This document shows positions 52,024 to 62,741 of a DNA stretch of 64,000 bases, one piece after another (within the stretch, counting starts at the first letter, position 1; each line of letters starts with the position of its first letter). Below the pieces are notes generated by a model that saw nothing but the letters and a program-made list of their open reading frames with translations, searched no databases and was not told the DNA's origin. Origin of the DNA: Phaeodactylibacter xiamenensis (GTDB taxonomy: Bacteria > Bacteroidota > Bacteroidia > Chitinophagales > Saprospiraceae); the NCBI RefSeq assembly GCF_000759025.1, contig NZ_JPOS01000090.1, forward strand, positions 1-64,000, written 5' to 3'. Position numbers and translations under genes: made by a program.

Positions 52024-53331
52024 TTACTGATTCTCATTGAGCGGAATCGGGAACTGCTGGAATACCTGATCACCAGGCCGGTCAATCGACAGGTTATCCG
52101 CATTCAGCAAACCATAGCGGCGCAGGTCAAACATACGGTGCCCTTCCGCCCAGAAAGAATAGCGGCGGTTGTACAGCATTTCGTCGATCAGTGCATCGCG
52201 GTTAACATCTCCATCATAATCGCCTAATCCATGCGCATTGCGGATCACATTGAGTGCCGTCACTGCATCATCCAGGCTACCTTCCTGAATGCTCGCTTCC
52301 GCATAGATCAGGATCAGCTCCTCGTTACGGATGATATCGATTGACGAAAGCGCAGACTCATACAGAGCTGTCTCATGCGTACCATTCAGCCCGTCCTGAG
52401 AGGTAGCATCCACCCGTGGGCGGAACTTCGACAAACGCATATCGCCTTCCCGGATATCTTCAATGTAGGAGTCGTGGACAATAATTTGGTCGCCGCTCTG
52501 CCCGGGAATTTTGAATACCGGATTCAGTACATCACCGGAAGCGGTGCTGAAGATCATTTCCGGTCCAACAGTGATATCGCCATCCAGGTCCAGGAAGGAA
52601 TCCTCCAGGTAGCTGAGCGCATTATCGTATTGCTGTGCATAGGTAGCCGCCCGGGCTGCTATAGCGCGGTTAAACTCAGCATAACCTTCCGGTGTATCAA
52701 AGCCGCCGGCATAGCCTGCCGAGAGTGCAAAATGGAATTCGGCACCCTGAAGATCATCATAGGCATCGTCCAGCAGGCTGAAAATCTCAGTGAAAGCATC
52801 TGCTTTGCTGACAAATGGTCCCAGGTTTTCCGGATCAGCGACATCCACACGAATGCCGTTGTCGTTGAGGCGCATGAGCTCCTGCAGGAACATCAGTGCT
52901 TTAACGGTTCTTGCATAGCCACGGTAGCCGGCGAGCTCCGCTTCAGAAGCCCCCTGAGCATTGGGGAGCGCTTCCAGCAGCAGGTTTACGTTCTTCACTA
53001 CCTGATAGCGGGTCCCCCGCGGTGCAGTGAGGTAAAAGGTATTATTGTCCAGGCTGCGCCCCTCTTTGCCCAGCAAATCCTCGGTGTTACGAGGGTCTGC
53101 ATTGAAGATGTAAAGCTCTCTGGCAATCGTACCTGTGGAAGTGATATAGGTATCCCAGGCCGTCCGCATCCGGGCTTCTGCCCCGTAGACCAAGAGGTCC
53201 AGCTCATTAGGCTCTGCTTCGGAAAGAATTGCGCTCACACTGGGCGCGTTGGGATCAAACTGCTCGTCGATAGTGCAGGCACCAAGGACCAGCAGGCATA
53301 ATGTGCTTATGATCAGATTTATATTTTTCAT
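52024..53331 (-). CDS. RagB/SusD family nutrient-binding lipoprotein
   Basis: 435 aa. Lipobox LVLGAC (Cys19), then the SusD fold: PSVSAILSEAEPNELDLLVYGAEARMR, a TPR-like helix set, and the C-terminal RNEELILIYAEASIQEGS ... INVIRNAHGLGD ... LIDEMLYNRRYSFWAEGHRMFDLRRYG. SusD proteins sit over the SusC barrel in the outer membrane and capture substrate (glycan, peptide or other polymer). At 435 aa it is shorter than many SusDs. It follows SusC by 41 bp. No glycoside hydrolase is adjacent, so the substrate cannot be deduced. Confidence 0.93.
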   Translation of the reverse strand: MKNINLIISTLCLLVLGACTIDEQFDPNAPSVSAILSEAEPNELDLLVYGAEARMRTAWDTYITSTGTIARELYIFNADPRNTEDLLGKEGRSLDNNTFYLTAPRGTRYQVVKNVNLLLEALPNAQGASEAELAGYRGYARTVKALMFLQELMRLNDNGIRVDVADPENLGPFVSKADAFTEIFSLLDDAYDDLQGAEFHFALSAGYAGGFDTPEGYAEFNRAIAARAATYAQQYDNALSYLEDSFLDLDGDITVGPEMIFSTASGDVLNPVFKIPGQSGDQIIVHDSYIEDIREGDMRLSKFRPRVDATSQDGLNGTHETALYESALSSIDIIRNEELILIYAEASIQEGSLDDAVTALNVIRNAHGLGDYDGDVNRDALIDEMLYNRRYSFWAEGHRMFDLRRYGLLNADNLSIDRPGDQVFQQFPIPLNENQ

Positions 53332-53372
53332 AGGAATGTTTCCTTTTTAAATTCAACAATAGGTCGGTGTCA

Positions 53373-56243
53373 TTAAAATTCAGCAGTAACATGGAAATAA
53401 GCCTGACGTGTACTTGGGAAAGGCGTTACTTCAATACCTGTAGACAAGCCAGTTGTTCCTTTGGTGGAAACTTCAGGGTCGTAGCTGCTGTAGTCTGTCA
53501 GTGTAAGCAGGTTACGGCCGGAAACACCAACACGCAGACGGCTAATGGTATTGCTGAATTTAGGCAGGGTGTAGTACAGACCAACCTCACGCAAACGGAA
53601 GTAGGAAGCATCCTCTACAAACCCAACCAGGTCAGCGTATTCCTCAGGTGTTGTACCACCAAGGTTGGTTAGCAGGCGGGACAGATTGAGTACGTCGCCT
53701 CCTTCTTTCCAATGGGTCAGGAAGGTAAAGTCGATGTTGTTGCCAATCTTAATCTGGTTAAACCAGCCCAACTGGAAGTCAGGCTCCACATCACCAATGG
53801 TTACAGGGCCCTCTGCACCATTACCCTTTAGCTGTGTGATAGGCTCGCCTTCTTCAACAAAGAAGGTACCCAGCCCCAGACCAAAAGCAACACCGGTCGG
53901 AACAAATGGCGGTACGCCCAGGCGGGTCACTTCCGAACGGTTGTACCAGTAATTTACTGTAGAGTTCCACTGGAATTTCTCACGATTGACCGGAGTGAAG
54001 CCCAGCTGTACCTCCAAGCCTTGGTTACGAAGGTCAAAATCGCTCCGGCTTTCATCCGCCCAGCCTGTAGAAGATGGGATGTCAAAGTCATAAAGCAGGT
54101 TCTCTACATCACGGATGTAGTAAGTTACGCCAAGATTCAGTTTGTTGTTCAGGATACCAAAGTCAGCTCCAAATTCCAGTTCCTGAGAAGTTTCAGGCTC
54201 CAGGTTTGGATTACCAAGACTACCGCCTGCACGGATACCTACCTGTCCGCCAATATTAGTGGAAGCCAGCGTCGTGAACAGCGATCCAAAAGAGGCACTG
54301 CTGCCCGTTTCACCGTAAGCTACCCGCAGCTTGAACTGATTCATGCTATTGATGCTCCAGAAGTCAAAGTTGGCTACGTTGACCGCCAGCGATGCCCGTG
54401 GGAAGGCAAAAAACTGATTGGGGTCACCATTCAGGCTCGACTTGTCAAAGCGGATACCTACAGTACCAATGATTTTGTCGTCCCAGTTGACTTGCTCCTG
54501 AGCAACAAAACCAAAGTCTTCTTCTGTAGCCAAAGCCTGGCTGATTTGCTGTGCACCAGAGTTCTGCAGGTTCGTCTGTCCTGGAATCAGCTGTGTGGCC
54601 CGGTTGAGAACCAGATCACGGTCAAAATTGAGGTAAGTCACCCCTACCTGTGTGTTGAAGTTAATATTGCTCTCCGTATAATGGTCCAAAACGGCAAAAG
54701 CTTGATAATTGTAGTTCAGCAAGCCATTGCGGCCCTCACCAATAAAGCCGTTGTTGCCGCCCGCCTGTGCCTGATGGGTTTCCGGCACGTAAACGGAGGT
54801 CTCGTTCAGCAGGAAGTCAACACCCACATTACCCGTCAGCTTAAAGATCGTACGGTCGGTCTGATAAAGATTGATCTCCATATTGGCACCGGAAATGAAG
54901 CGGTTATTACGCTCTTCGTTCCAGGTATTATCGCGAACAAAAATAGGGTTACCTGCCGCATTAGGGTTCGTCGGGTAGTTGCCCAGCGCATCCGGGAACA
55001 GGTTCACCCAGTCGCGTGTAAATGCCAGGTTGTAACCGTAGCTCAGGCCACCCTCGTTTTCGTTACCGGTAAAGCTCCGGCTGGCGAAAGAGTTGATGTA
55101 GTTGGCATTAACGCCCATTTTGATCTTATCAGAAATGCGGTGGTCCACATTCAAACGCATGGAGAAGCGTTCGAAGCCGGTATTTTCAATAATACCTTCC
55201 TCATCCCGGTAGCTGGTGTTGAAGTAGAACGTCGTTTTCTCATTACCACCGGAGATGGACAAACGGGAATCTGTGATGAAACCGTCATTGCCATAAATCT
55301 CCTGCTCGTAGTCAAACACTTCACCATCTGCTACGGCTCGCTCGAAACGAGCCCGCTCATCCGGACCGAAGGCTTCTTCCACTTCAGCAGCCGTGTACTG
55401 ACGGCGGCCTACGAAGCGCTGAATGGTGTTCACACCAAAGTCCTGCTCGAAGCGGACCTTGGTTTTGCCAGCCTGCCCCTGCTTGGTCGTGATGATGACC
55501 ACACCGGCGTTGGCCCGGGTACCATAGATAGCAGCGGCTGAAGCGCCTTTCAGGACCTCGATGCTTTCAATATCTTCAGGGTTCAGGTCTGCCAAACGGT
55601 TGGAAGCATTCTCCTCAGAGCCGGAGTTCGCACCGGAAGCAAAACGCAGGCCACTCGGGATTTCCGCATTGCTGATATAGACCCCATCAATAATAAACAG
55701 CGGCTGGTTGTTGCCCGTCAGGGAGGAAATCCCCCGCAGGCGCATAGCAATACCACCACCGGGCGCACCGGAGCTGGAAATGATGTTTACGCCGGTCATT
55801 TTACCGTACAAAGCACCATCTATGGTCTGCTGAGTGGTCACCTCGGTAAGTTCCTGGCTCGAAATGGTAGATACGTTGTTCGCCAGATTGGAGCGTTTCA
55901 CACCAGAAGCAAGGCCCGTCACCACCACCTCTTCGAGATCGGCAATGTCTTCTTCCAGGGTAACATTCAGGCGGTTGTTGTCCGGAGTAGCCTCTATTTC
56001 CTGGGAGGCAAAGCCGGTGTAGGAGAACAGAAGGACTGCACGCTCCCCTTTAACATTTAGGTTGAAATCACCGTTAAAATCAGTAACGGTACCCGTTGTG
56101 GAACCTTTGACAATGATGGAAACCCCAATCAGAGGTTCCCCACTCCCATCGGTTACGTTGCCAGTCACATTGAACTGAGCCATTGCTGTTGCAGTAGTGA
56201 ACAGCAAAGCCAGCAGCATGCTGAACTTTGTAGCGTAATTCAT
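53373..56243 (-). CDS. SusC/RagA family TonB-linked outer membrane transporter
   Basis: 956 aa. Signal peptide 1-22 (ends AMAQ). A carboxypeptidase-regulatory-like domain (VTGNVTDGSGEPLIGVSIIVKGS), TonB-box region (LEEVVVTG), plug domain (IDGVYISN, LNPEDIESIEVLKGASAAAIYGTRANAGVVIITTK) and a C-terminal beta-barrel ending in aromatic Phe (FHVTAEF). It imports the substrate of the neighbouring SusD with TonB energy. No ECF sigma/anti-sigma pair or hybrid two-component gene is next to it. The 56244-56677 gap upstream holds its promoter region with a small GTGGC/GCCAC hairpin (56283-56297). Confidence 0.95.
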   Translation of the reverse strand: MNYATKFSMLLALLFTTATAMAQFNVTGNVTDGSGEPLIGVSIIVKGSTTGTVTDFNGDFNLNVKGERAVLLFSYTGFASQEIEATPDNNRLNVTLEEDIADLEEVVVTGLASGVKRSNLANNVSTISSQELTEVTTQQTIDGALYGKMTGVNIISSSGAPGGGIAMRLRGISSLTGNNQPLFIIDGVYISNAEIPSGLRFASGANSGSEENASNRLADLNPEDIESIEVLKGASAAAIYGTRANAGVVIITTKQGQAGKTKVRFEQDFGVNTIQRFVGRRQYTAAEVEEAFGPDERARFERAVADGEVFDYEQEIYGNDGFITDSRLSISGGNEKTTFYFNTSYRDEEGIIENTGFERFSMRLNVDHRISDKIKMGVNANYINSFASRSFTGNENEGGLSYGYNLAFTRDWVNLFPDALGNYPTNPNAAGNPIFVRDNTWNEERNNRFISGANMEINLYQTDRTIFKLTGNVGVDFLLNETSVYVPETHQAQAGGNNGFIGEGRNGLLNYNYQAFAVLDHYTESNINFNTQVGVTYLNFDRDLVLNRATQLIPGQTNLQNSGAQQISQALATEEDFGFVAQEQVNWDDKIIGTVGIRFDKSSLNGDPNQFFAFPRASLAVNVANFDFWSINSMNQFKLRVAYGETGSSASFGSLFTTLASTNIGGQVGIRAGGSLGNPNLEPETSQELEFGADFGILNNKLNLGVTYYIRDVENLLYDFDIPSSTGWADESRSDFDLRNQGLEVQLGFTPVNREKFQWNSTVNYWYNRSEVTRLGVPPFVPTGVAFGLGLGTFFVEEGEPITQLKGNGAEGPVTIGDVEPDFQLGWFNQIKIGNNIDFTFLTHWKEGGDVLNLSRLLTNLGGTTPEEYADLVGFVEDASYFRLREVGLYYTLPKFSNTISRLRVGVSGRNLLTLTDYSSYDPEVSTKGTTGLSTGIEVTPFPSTRQAYFHVTAEF

Positions 56244-56677
56244 ACAATTTTGAGTTTAATGAACTAATGAATGCAAAGCACGGTGGCATTAAGCCACTTT
56301 GACATAATAATAGAGCCAGGTACACATCCGTGGCACATGGTTTTTATACTGCTGAACTAAAAAAGCCAGACAGCTTCCGGTCTTATGAATCGCTAATTTT
56401 GCTTGTGTCCCAATAACCTGACGGGCTGGAACCGGGGTGCAGATTTGTGATTTAGCCCTGCTGTTAGTTGGGGGATAAATATAGTAAATTTTCTCACACT
56501 TACATTTTTCTTCTATTTTTTTCGATAAAACTGGCAATTCACCCGTCAATAATTGGCAAATACCCCTTCAAAACAAACAATACAGAATACACTCATTTTC
56601 AAAGTGATAAATATCAGCCAGGCCAAACTTTGGCATCCCGGTGAGATCACCTAATATTGGCGCTTAATTCTAAAGAG
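56244..56677. other. divergent intergenic region between SusC and the SLC13 transporter
   Basis: About 434 bp, AT-rich, no believable gene. It must hold both divergent promoters. Only a short hairpin near 56283 (SusC leader) and a near-consensus TAATATTG 14 bp before the SLC13 ATG are seen; neither decides a start. Confidence 0.5.
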
Positions 56678-58057
56678 ATGGAACTGATTTTCCAACGACT
56701 CCGACCTCACTGGCCTGCTTTAAGCATCGCAATCGCCTTTTTATTGGCCCATTCATTCGGTCTGTACCGGGCTGTCTTGGGGCTGGGGCCGGGCGAATCT
56801 GTGGCGCTGACTATTCTTCTGATCACAGCACTTTTCTGGATTACAGAAACAGTCCCCCTTTATATTACGAGTATGGGGGTACTGGCAATGAGTGTCCTTT
56901 GGTTGCTCCCTGTCCTCGAAGGACTAGGCAAAACAGCCCAAAAGGATGATTTCCTTCAAGCCTTTTTTGGGGATATCACCCTTTTATTCATGGGTGGCTT
57001 TGTGTTGTCTGCTCTGCTCAACAAATTCGGGCTGGCACGCCGCATCGCTAACTGGATGATCCAAAAGACCGGCAGTGCCCCCGAACGGGTACTCCTGGGC
57101 CTGATTGCCATATCTGCACTCTTGTCCATGTGGATGAGCAATACAGCTACGGCTGCAATGATGTTTGCCATTGTGGGGCCCCTGATTCTTCAAATCCCGG
57201 CAGGGTCTGCCTTTTCCAAAGCCATCGCTCTGGCCATTCCCTTTGCCTGTAATATTGGCGGGCTGGGTACGCCTATTGGTACGCCGCCCAACGCCATCGC
57301 CATGGAATACCTCAACCGGGCGGGCATAGAAATTTCCTTCGCCCTTTGGATGATCATCAGTATTCCGCTATTGCTACTGTTGCTTGCGGCGCTATGGCAA
57401 CTGTTGCTGCGGCTCTATCCTCCCGGAGAAATTGAAATTACCATAGATGAAGACCCGGCTTCAGCAGATAACTTTACTGTAAGGCAAAAGATTGTCATGG
57501 TCATCTTCGTTCTCACTATCCTGGGCTGGCTTACCGGTGGCATGACAGGGCTCAGTACTGGATTTGTTGGGCTGTTATGTATTATTACCAGCTTCGGTAT
57601 TGGCTTGCTCAATACGGCTGATTTCCGGAATATTTCCTGGGACATCCTCTTCATGCTCGGTGGCGGCCTCTGCCTGGGCGTGGTACTGGACGAAAGCGGG
57701 CTGACCGACACTATCGCTCATGCCATACCTATGGATCAGGGCTTTATGTTCGTCTTTGCTATTCTGCTCCTTATGGCGGCCGGCATGACTACCGTGATGA
57801 GCAATACAGCTACGGCCAACCTCCTGATACCGGTCGCAGTTTCTCTGCCCGGCAATGAGCTGCTGTTCTCCATTGCTATCGCCATCATGTGTTCCACCTC
57901 AATGGCGCTACCGGTAAGTACTCCGCCTAACGCGATTGCCTTTGGCTCCGGCCTATTGCAGGCAAAGGATATGCTAATTGCAGGCCTTATCCTAACTTTA
58001 TTGGCTTTGATCGGTACTGCGATCACAAGTATTTTCTATATTCCCCTATTCTTTTAA
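56678..58057 (+). CDS. SLC13/DASS-family sodium-coupled anion transporter
   Basis: 459 aa from the ATG at 56678; a TTG seven codons earlier is less likely. Polytopic, about 11-12 segments. The two SNT motifs characteristic of the DASS fold are present as MSNTATAAMM and MSNTATANLL, each with a downstream proline/asparagine loop (GTPIGTPPNAIA and LPVSTPPNAIAF). These transport succinate, citrate, sulfate or other anions with Na+. Substrate unresolved. It is followed 10 bp later by a small zinc-ribbon gene. Confidence 0.9.
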   Translation: MELIFQRLRPHWPALSIAIAFLLAHSFGLYRAVLGLGPGESVALTILLITALFWITETVPLYITSMGVLAMSVLWLLPVLEGLGKTAQKDDFLQAFFGDITLLFMGGFVLSALLNKFGLARRIANWMIQKTGSAPERVLLGLIAISALLSMWMSNTATAAMMFAIVGPLILQIPAGSAFSKAIALAIPFACNIGGLGTPIGTPPNAIAMEYLNRAGIEISFALWMIISIPLLLLLLAALWQLLLRLYPPGEIEITIDEDPASADNFTVRQKIVMVIFVLTILGWLTGGMTGLSTGFVGLLCIITSFGIGLLNTADFRNISWDILFMLGGGLCLGVVLDESGLTDTIAHAIPMDQGFMFVFAILLLMAAGMTTVMSNTATANLLIPVAVSLPGNELLFSIAIAIMCSTSMALPVSTPPNAIAFGSGLLQAKDMLIAGLILTLLALIGTAITSIFYIPLFF

Positions 58058-58067
58058 ACCCTAACCT

Positions 58068-58418
58068 ATGGAACTTCACGCTCAGCATTGCCAATTTTGT
58101 GATTCTACGGATATGAGGAATATCCTGGTCCGGAAAATCGGCGAGTCAGATAAGGTTTTTGTGCAGTGCCAGTCCTGCGGGTCATTCGTGGCCAGTTATG
58201 TGATTGCCCCCCTGGGCTACTACCACCACGGCAAAGGGTATGATTCCTTCCTGCGGGGCATACACCGCAGCGGCGAGTTCATGAGCGGCAGAAATATTGC
58301 CCGCATGTTCGAAGACCGAAAAGAGCAGGATATCGAAGAGTTTAAGGAGGTCCTGCGGCTAATCCAAAAGAAGGACCATATCGATGATCCAAAAGAAAAC
58401 CCCGGAGAAAAACAGTAA
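58068..58418 (+). CDS. small zinc-ribbon protein, 116 aa
   Basis: Two CxxC knuckles (Cys8/Cys11 and Cys34/Cys37) form a zinc ribbon. A conserved-looking middle (ASYVIAPLGYYHHGKGYDSFLRG) and an acidic helical C-terminus follow. No transmembrane segment. Not recognised; role may be nucleic-acid or partner binding. It likely shares a transcript with the SLC13 gene. Confidence 0.72.
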   Translation: MELHAQHCQFCDSTDMRNILVRKIGESDKVFVQCQSCGSFVASYVIAPLGYYHHGKGYDSFLRGIHRSGEFMSGRNIARMFEDRKEQDIEEFKEVLRLIQKKDHIDDPKENPGEKQ

Positions 58419-58431
58419 TCTCCGGGGTTTT
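58396..58431. terminator. hairpin terminator (convergent)
   Basis: AAAACCCCGGAGA (58396-58408) pairs with TCTCCGGGGTTTT (58419-58431), a 13-bp perfect stem with a 10-nt loop and T/A tails. Overlaps the end of the zinc-ribbon gene and serves both it and glnS. Confidence 0.78.
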
Positions 58432-58454
58432 AAACCTTTTTACACTCCGTCTGA

Positions 58455-60137
58455 CTAACCTTTGTTTTGCAGCTTCGCCCAGGTATCCCGCAGTGTCACC
58501 GTCCGGTTGAATACCCAATGGTCAGCCGTGGAGTCGGGATCAACGCAGTAATAGCCCATCCGTAAGAACTGGAACTGCTGCCCGGCTTCCATGCGCCCAA
58601 CATTCGGCTCCACATAAGCCTCTTCCAGTACCTTCAGTGATTCCGGGTTGAGAAACTCCAGGAAGTCCTTGTCCTCGTGACGGTCTGGCGTAGGATCGGT
58701 AAACAGGCGGTCATAAAGCCGCACTTCTGCCTTTCGTGCATGTGCAATGGAAACCCAGTGAAGGGTGCCTTTCGCCTTGATGCCGGAAGTGTCATCACCG
58801 GAACGGCTGTCTGGGTAGTACGTGCAGTGTACTTCCTTAATCTCGCCCGTAGCCTCATCCTTTACATAATCCTCGCAGTGCAGAATATATGCGCCTTTCA
58901 GGCGGACATCACGGCCAGGCCCCATCCGAAAGAACTTCTTCGGCGGGTCTTCCATAAAGTCTTTGCGCTCGATATAAATCTCTCTGGAGAATGGCATTTC
59001 CCGGGTGCCCATCGACTCATCCTCCGGGTTATTCTCCACTTCCATTTGCTCTACCTGCCCTTCCGGATAGTTGGTGATTACCACCTTGAGCGGATCAAGC
59101 ACCGCCATAATTCGCGGAGCGGTCTTATTCAGTTCATCGCGCACACAAAATTCGAGCAGGTTGAGATCAATAAGGTTTTCCCGCTTTGTCGTACCGGCTT
59201 TGTTGCAAAATGTCCGGATAGCCATTGGTGGATAGCCCCGGCGGCGCATACCGGAAAGCGTTGGCATACGGGGATCATCCCAGCCGTGCACGTGATCTTC
59301 CTTGACCAGCCGGAGCAGCTTTCGCTTACTTGTGATCATATAGGCCACGTTCATACGCGCAAACTCAATCTGCCGGCTGGGGAAGATTTCCAGCTTTTCG
59401 ATGAGCCAGTTGTACAATGGCCGATGGTGGAAAAACTCCAGCGAACATAAGCTGTGGGTAATGCCCTCAATGGAATCCGATTGCCCATGCGCGAAATCGT
59501 ACATGGGATAAATGTTCCAATCACTGCCAGTACGGTGGTGGTCTTCCCGCTTAATACGGTAGAGCACCGGGTCGCGGAGCAACAGGTTGTCGTGACCCAT
59601 ATCGATTTTAGCGCGCAGTACCTTGGAACCGTCAGGAAACTTCCCGTCCTTCATCCCTTCAAAAAGCTCCAGGTTTTCTTCCACGCTGCGGTTCCGGTAA
59701 GGGCTTTCCTTACCCGGCACCCCAATATCCCCTTTCTGCTCCGCAATTTCCTCAGCAGAGGAGTCGTCTACATAGGCCAGGCCTTTTCGGATGAGGTCCA
59801 CTGCAAACTGGTACAACTGCGAAAAGTAATCGGAGGTGAACAAAGCCTCCCCTTCCCAGTCAAAACCCAGCCATTTAACATCGCGCTTGATGCTTTCCAC
59901 GTATTCGGTTTCCTCCGTACTGGGGTTAGTATCGTCAAAGCGGAGGTTGGTTTTACCGCCGTACCGTTGAGCAATTTCGAAATTGACTGTTATAGCCTTG
60001 GCATGACCGATGTGCAGGTAGCCATTGGGCTCCGGTGGGAAACGGGTATGTACCCGCCCGCCGTGCTTGCCATTTTTGATATCTTCTTCAATGATTTGCT
60101 CAATGAAGTTTAGAGATTCTTTGGTTTCGTTGCTCAT
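58455..60137 (-). CDS. glnS: glutamine--tRNA ligase
   Basis: 560 aa from MSNETKESL at 60137; the longer frame adds 20 non-conserved codons. Class I synthetase signatures: [17 protein letters not shown] (HIGH), [44 protein letters not shown], and the KMSKS-like [11 protein letters not shown]. It charges tRNA-Gln. No C-terminal YqeY domain is fused. It is 37 bp downstream of argS. Confidence 0.95.
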   Translation of the reverse strand: MSNETKESLNFIEQIIEEDIKNGKHGGRVHTRFPPEPNGYLHIGHAKAITVNFEIAQRYGGKTNLRFDDTNPSTEETEYVESIKRDVKWLGFDWEGEALFTSDYFSQLYQFAVDLIRKGLAYVDDSSAEEIAEQKGDIGVPGKESPYRNRSVEENLELFEGMKDGKFPDGSKVLRAKIDMGHDNLLLRDPVLYRIKREDHHRTGSDWNIYPMYDFAHGQSDSIEGITHSLCSLEFFHHRPLYNWLIEKLEIFPSRQIEFARMNVAYMITSKRKLLRLVKEDHVHGWDDPRMPTLSGMRRRGYPPMAIRTFCNKAGTTKRENLIDLNLLEFCVRDELNKTAPRIMAVLDPLKVVITNYPEGQVEQMEVENNPEDESMGTREMPFSREIYIERKDFMEDPPKKFFRMGPGRDVRLKGAYILHCEDYVKDEATGEIKEVHCTYYPDSRSGDDTSGIKAKGTLHWVSIAHARKAEVRLYDRLFTDPTPDRHEDKDFLEFLNPESLKVLEEAYVEPNVGRMEAGQQFQFLRMGYYCVDPDSTADHWVFNRTVTLRDTWAKLQNKG

Positions 60138-60174
60138 ATTCTTAGAATCTAATAGTCTTTTTTGAAATCGCAAA

Positions 60175-62121
60175 TTACATCCGGGCCGGCATTTCAATGC
60201 CCAGGAGTTGCATCCCGGCCTTCAGTGTATGCGCTACCGCCTGCGACAATTTCAGCCGGAAGGCTTTAGCCGCATCCGACTCTGCATTCAGAATGCTAAA
60301 GTCATGGTAAAACCGATGGTACTGCTTGGCCAGATCATAACAGTAATTAGCAACCCCCGAAGGGTCATAATTAGCCGCAGCTTCCTGAATCACAACAGGA
60401 AAGGCATACAACTGGCCAGCCAGAGCCTTTTCGATGGTTTCCAGTGTCGCGTATTCAGCGGCAGCCTGCAGATCCTGTTCTCCGCCTTTGCGCAGCACCG
60501 ACTGAATCCGCACATAGGCGTTTTGCACATAGGGCCCGGTCTGCCCCTGCATGTCCACCGATTCCTTGGGGTCAAATACCATCCGCTTCTGCGGCTGCAC
60601 CTTGATGATGAAAAACTTCAGCGCCGCCAGTCCGATTTGCCGGATGATGGCTTCCCGTTCCTCTGTATTCAGATCATTGAGGGTATCCCGTTCTTCTGTA
60701 TTTTGCCGGGCCTCAGCAATTACTTCAGCCATCAGGTCATCCGCGTCCACCACGGTTCCTTCCCGGCTCTTCATTTTGCCGGAAGGCAGGTCAACCATGC
60801 CGTAGCTGAGGTGGTAAAGCCCTTCAGCATAGGGCTCGCCCAGCCGCTTCAGGGTCTCAAACAGGACCTTGAAGTGATAGTCCTGCTCATCGGCTACCAC
60901 GTAGACCATTTTGTCCACGCCGAAATCTTTGTACCGTTCCTGTGCCGTACCGATATCCTGAGTGATGTAAACGGAGGTGCCGTCACTCCGCAGCACCAGC
61001 TTATGATCAAGCTTGGCATCCGTCAGGTCAATCCATACCGAGCCATCCTCCTTTTCGTAGAAAATCCCCTTTTGAAGGCCCGTCTTGATCGTGTCTTTGC
61101 CAAGCAGATATGTATCAGACTCGTAGTACAATTTGTCAAATTCCACACCAAGCCGTTCATAGGTCTCATCGAAGCCTTCGTATACCCAGCCGTTCATCTG
61201 CTTCCAAAGCGCGATCACCTCTTCATCGCCTGCTTCCCACTTCAACAGCATAGCTTTGGCAGCCTGCCCGAGCTCACTGTGTTCGTTGAAGTAAGTGTTT
61301 TTATAAATCGTTCCGAAAAAATGCTTTTCCAGCGTGTATTCAGCCGGCTCAAAGCCTTTGCCTTCCCGCTCTGCTTTCGCCATAGCTTTGCGGGCTTTCT
61401 CGTCCAGCGTTTTCTCCGCTTTTTTCACAGCCTTCTCATCCGCTTTCCAGGCTGCGAATACCTGCTGTCCGGCTTCGGAAGCCTGCCAGGTTTTGTATTC
61501 TTCCTTGAAGGCCTGCTCAAACTTTACATAGAAATGCCCTACGAAGTGGTCAGGCTTCTGACCGGCGGAGGCAGGTGTGGCTGCATTTCCAAACCGCTCC
61601 CAGGCCAGCATGCTTTTGCAAATGGCAATGCCCCGGTCGTTAACCACCTGCACTTTCACCACTTCATAGCCAGCCGCGTCCAGGATTTGGGAAGTCGACC
61701 AGCCCAGCAGGATATTCCGGATGTGGCCCAGGTGCAACGGCTTGTTGGTGTTAGGGGAAGAGAACTCTACCATCACCTTTTGCCCGTTAGCCGGCAAGCG
61801 GGCAAAGTCTTCTTTCGCATAGATATCGCCTACAAAAGCTGCCCAGAAGCTATCGCTGACTTCCAGATTAAGGAAACCTTTGATCACATTGAAATCGGCA
61901 ACATGCGCCACCTGATCTTTCAGGTACTGCCCCAGTTCTTCCCCAATTTGTTCCGGCTTTTTGCGCGCTATCTTCGTGTAGGGGAATACCACCACGGTAT
62001 AGTCGCCCTCAAACTCTTTGCGTGTCGGAGACAAGGTCACGGAATCAGCGGTAACGTCAGCATCATAAAGGCTTTTAACAGCCTGTACTACGCCAGATTG
62101 AATCGTTTCTATAATATTCAT
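60175..62121 (-). CDS. argS: arginine--tRNA ligase
   Basis: 648 aa. Motifs: [16 protein letters not shown] (HIGH), [23 protein letters not shown], and the anticodon-binding all-helical C-terminus [21 protein letters not shown] ... [13 protein letters not shown] (DALR). A Lys/Ala/Glu-rich insertion of roughly 50 residues ([23 protein letters not shown] ...) lies after the first catalytic half; it makes the protein longer than typical ArgRS of ~580-600 aa. It charges tRNA-Arg; tRNA-Arg(CCT) is also in the window. Confidence 0.95.
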   Translation of the reverse strand: MNIIETIQSGVVQAVKSLYDADVTADSVTLSPTRKEFEGDYTVVVFPYTKIARKKPEQIGEELGQYLKDQVAHVADFNVIKGFLNLEVSDSFWAAFVGDIYAKEDFARLPANGQKVMVEFSSPNTNKPLHLGHIRNILLGWSTSQILDAAGYEVVKVQVVNDRGIAICKSMLAWERFGNAATPASAGQKPDHFVGHFYVKFEQAFKEEYKTWQASEAGQQVFAAWKADEKAVKKAEKTLDEKARKAMAKAEREGKGFEPAEYTLEKHFFGTIYKNTYFNEHSELGQAAKAMLLKWEAGDEEVIALWKQMNGWVYEGFDETYERLGVEFDKLYYESDTYLLGKDTIKTGLQKGIFYEKEDGSVWIDLTDAKLDHKLVLRSDGTSVYITQDIGTAQERYKDFGVDKMVYVVADEQDYHFKVLFETLKRLGEPYAEGLYHLSYGMVDLPSGKMKSREGTVVDADDLMAEVIAEARQNTEERDTLNDLNTEEREAIIRQIGLAALKFFIIKVQPQKRMVFDPKESVDMQGQTGPYVQNAYVRIQSVLRKGGEQDLQAAAEYATLETIEKALAGQLYAFPVVIQEAAANYDPSGVANYCYDLAKQYHRFYHDFSILNAESDAAKAFRLKLSQAVAHTLKAGMQLLGIEMPARM

Positions 62122-62208
62122 CTAATAAGGGTATTGCGGCAAAGCGCCAAAAGTATCAATTTTTGAGGAGTTTCGTGCAGCTTTCTGCAGCCCATTTGCA
62201 TAACCGTA

Positions 62209-62643
62209 TCAGGCGCGGGGAGAAGTACGCCTGAGTATGATTTTGCCGGGGATGCACTCTGAATCGCCGGTATTGCCGCTCCAGGGGCCTTCGAGCTTAT
62301 CCTCCTTACCCTGAGATACGATGAAAAGAGTGGCTTGCTTAAAGCACCACTCCATGTTTTCGTGCTTCCAGTGATCAATGATCTTACTTTCCTCCCAGTG
62401 AATGGCTTTATCGCCAACCAACTGCCCTTCCAGCTTCATTTCCGCAAAAATATCTCCATATTTAACGTAGGAACGACCGGTGATTTTATTCCCTTCCTGT
62501 TGCAGGTAAAGCGTAAAATCATACTCCGGGGCGTACCCTCCTGTATTTTGAGTGAGAGTGCCTGTCCAGGTACCCGTGAAGTCATATTGGGCTTGAGTAA
62601 GCGCCGGAAAGACCAGGATCAGTAGTAGATAAGACCATTTCAT
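62209..62643 (-). CDS. secreted hypothetical protein, 144 aa
   Basis: Start at 62643 (MKWSYLLLILVFPALTQAQ signal peptide); an in-frame ATG at 62655 is less likely. Mature protein is a small beta-rich domain beginning YDFTGTWTGTLTQ and containing YLQQEGNKITGRSYVKYGDIFAEMKLEGQLVGDK, the layout of lipocalin-like/avidin-like or DUF-type beta barrels in Bacteroidota. Ends with CIPGKIILRR. Function unknown. Confidence 0.75.
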   Translation of the reverse strand: MKWSYLLLILVFPALTQAQYDFTGTWTGTLTQNTGGYAPEYDFTLYLQQEGNKITGRSYVKYGDIFAEMKLEGQLVGDKAIHWEESKIIDHWKHENMEWCFKQATLFIVSQGKEDKLEGPWSGNTGDSECIPGKIILRRTSPRA

Positions 62644-62741
62644 AGCAGCATGCAAATTAGATTTCTTACATTTTCAGGAACCGGGCTGACTGGACAACAC
62701 CTCAGTCTGGTGGGTAGTTCCCTTCAAGCTAAAAACGAAGA

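Noticed and set aside
52375-53301. 308-codon + strand frame opposite SusD
   Set aside because: SusD motifs on the minus strand explain the sequence.
54021-55541. 506-codon + strand frame opposite susC
   Set aside because: Mirror of SusC codon use; SusC motifs are continuous on the minus strand.
56289-56549. 86-codon minus-strand frame upstream of susC
   Set aside because: Composition and lack of motifs suggest a chance frame in promoter DNA.
60208-62166. 652-codon + strand frame opposite argS
   Set aside because: Antisense shadow of a clear ArgRS gene; no start context, signal or motif of its own.
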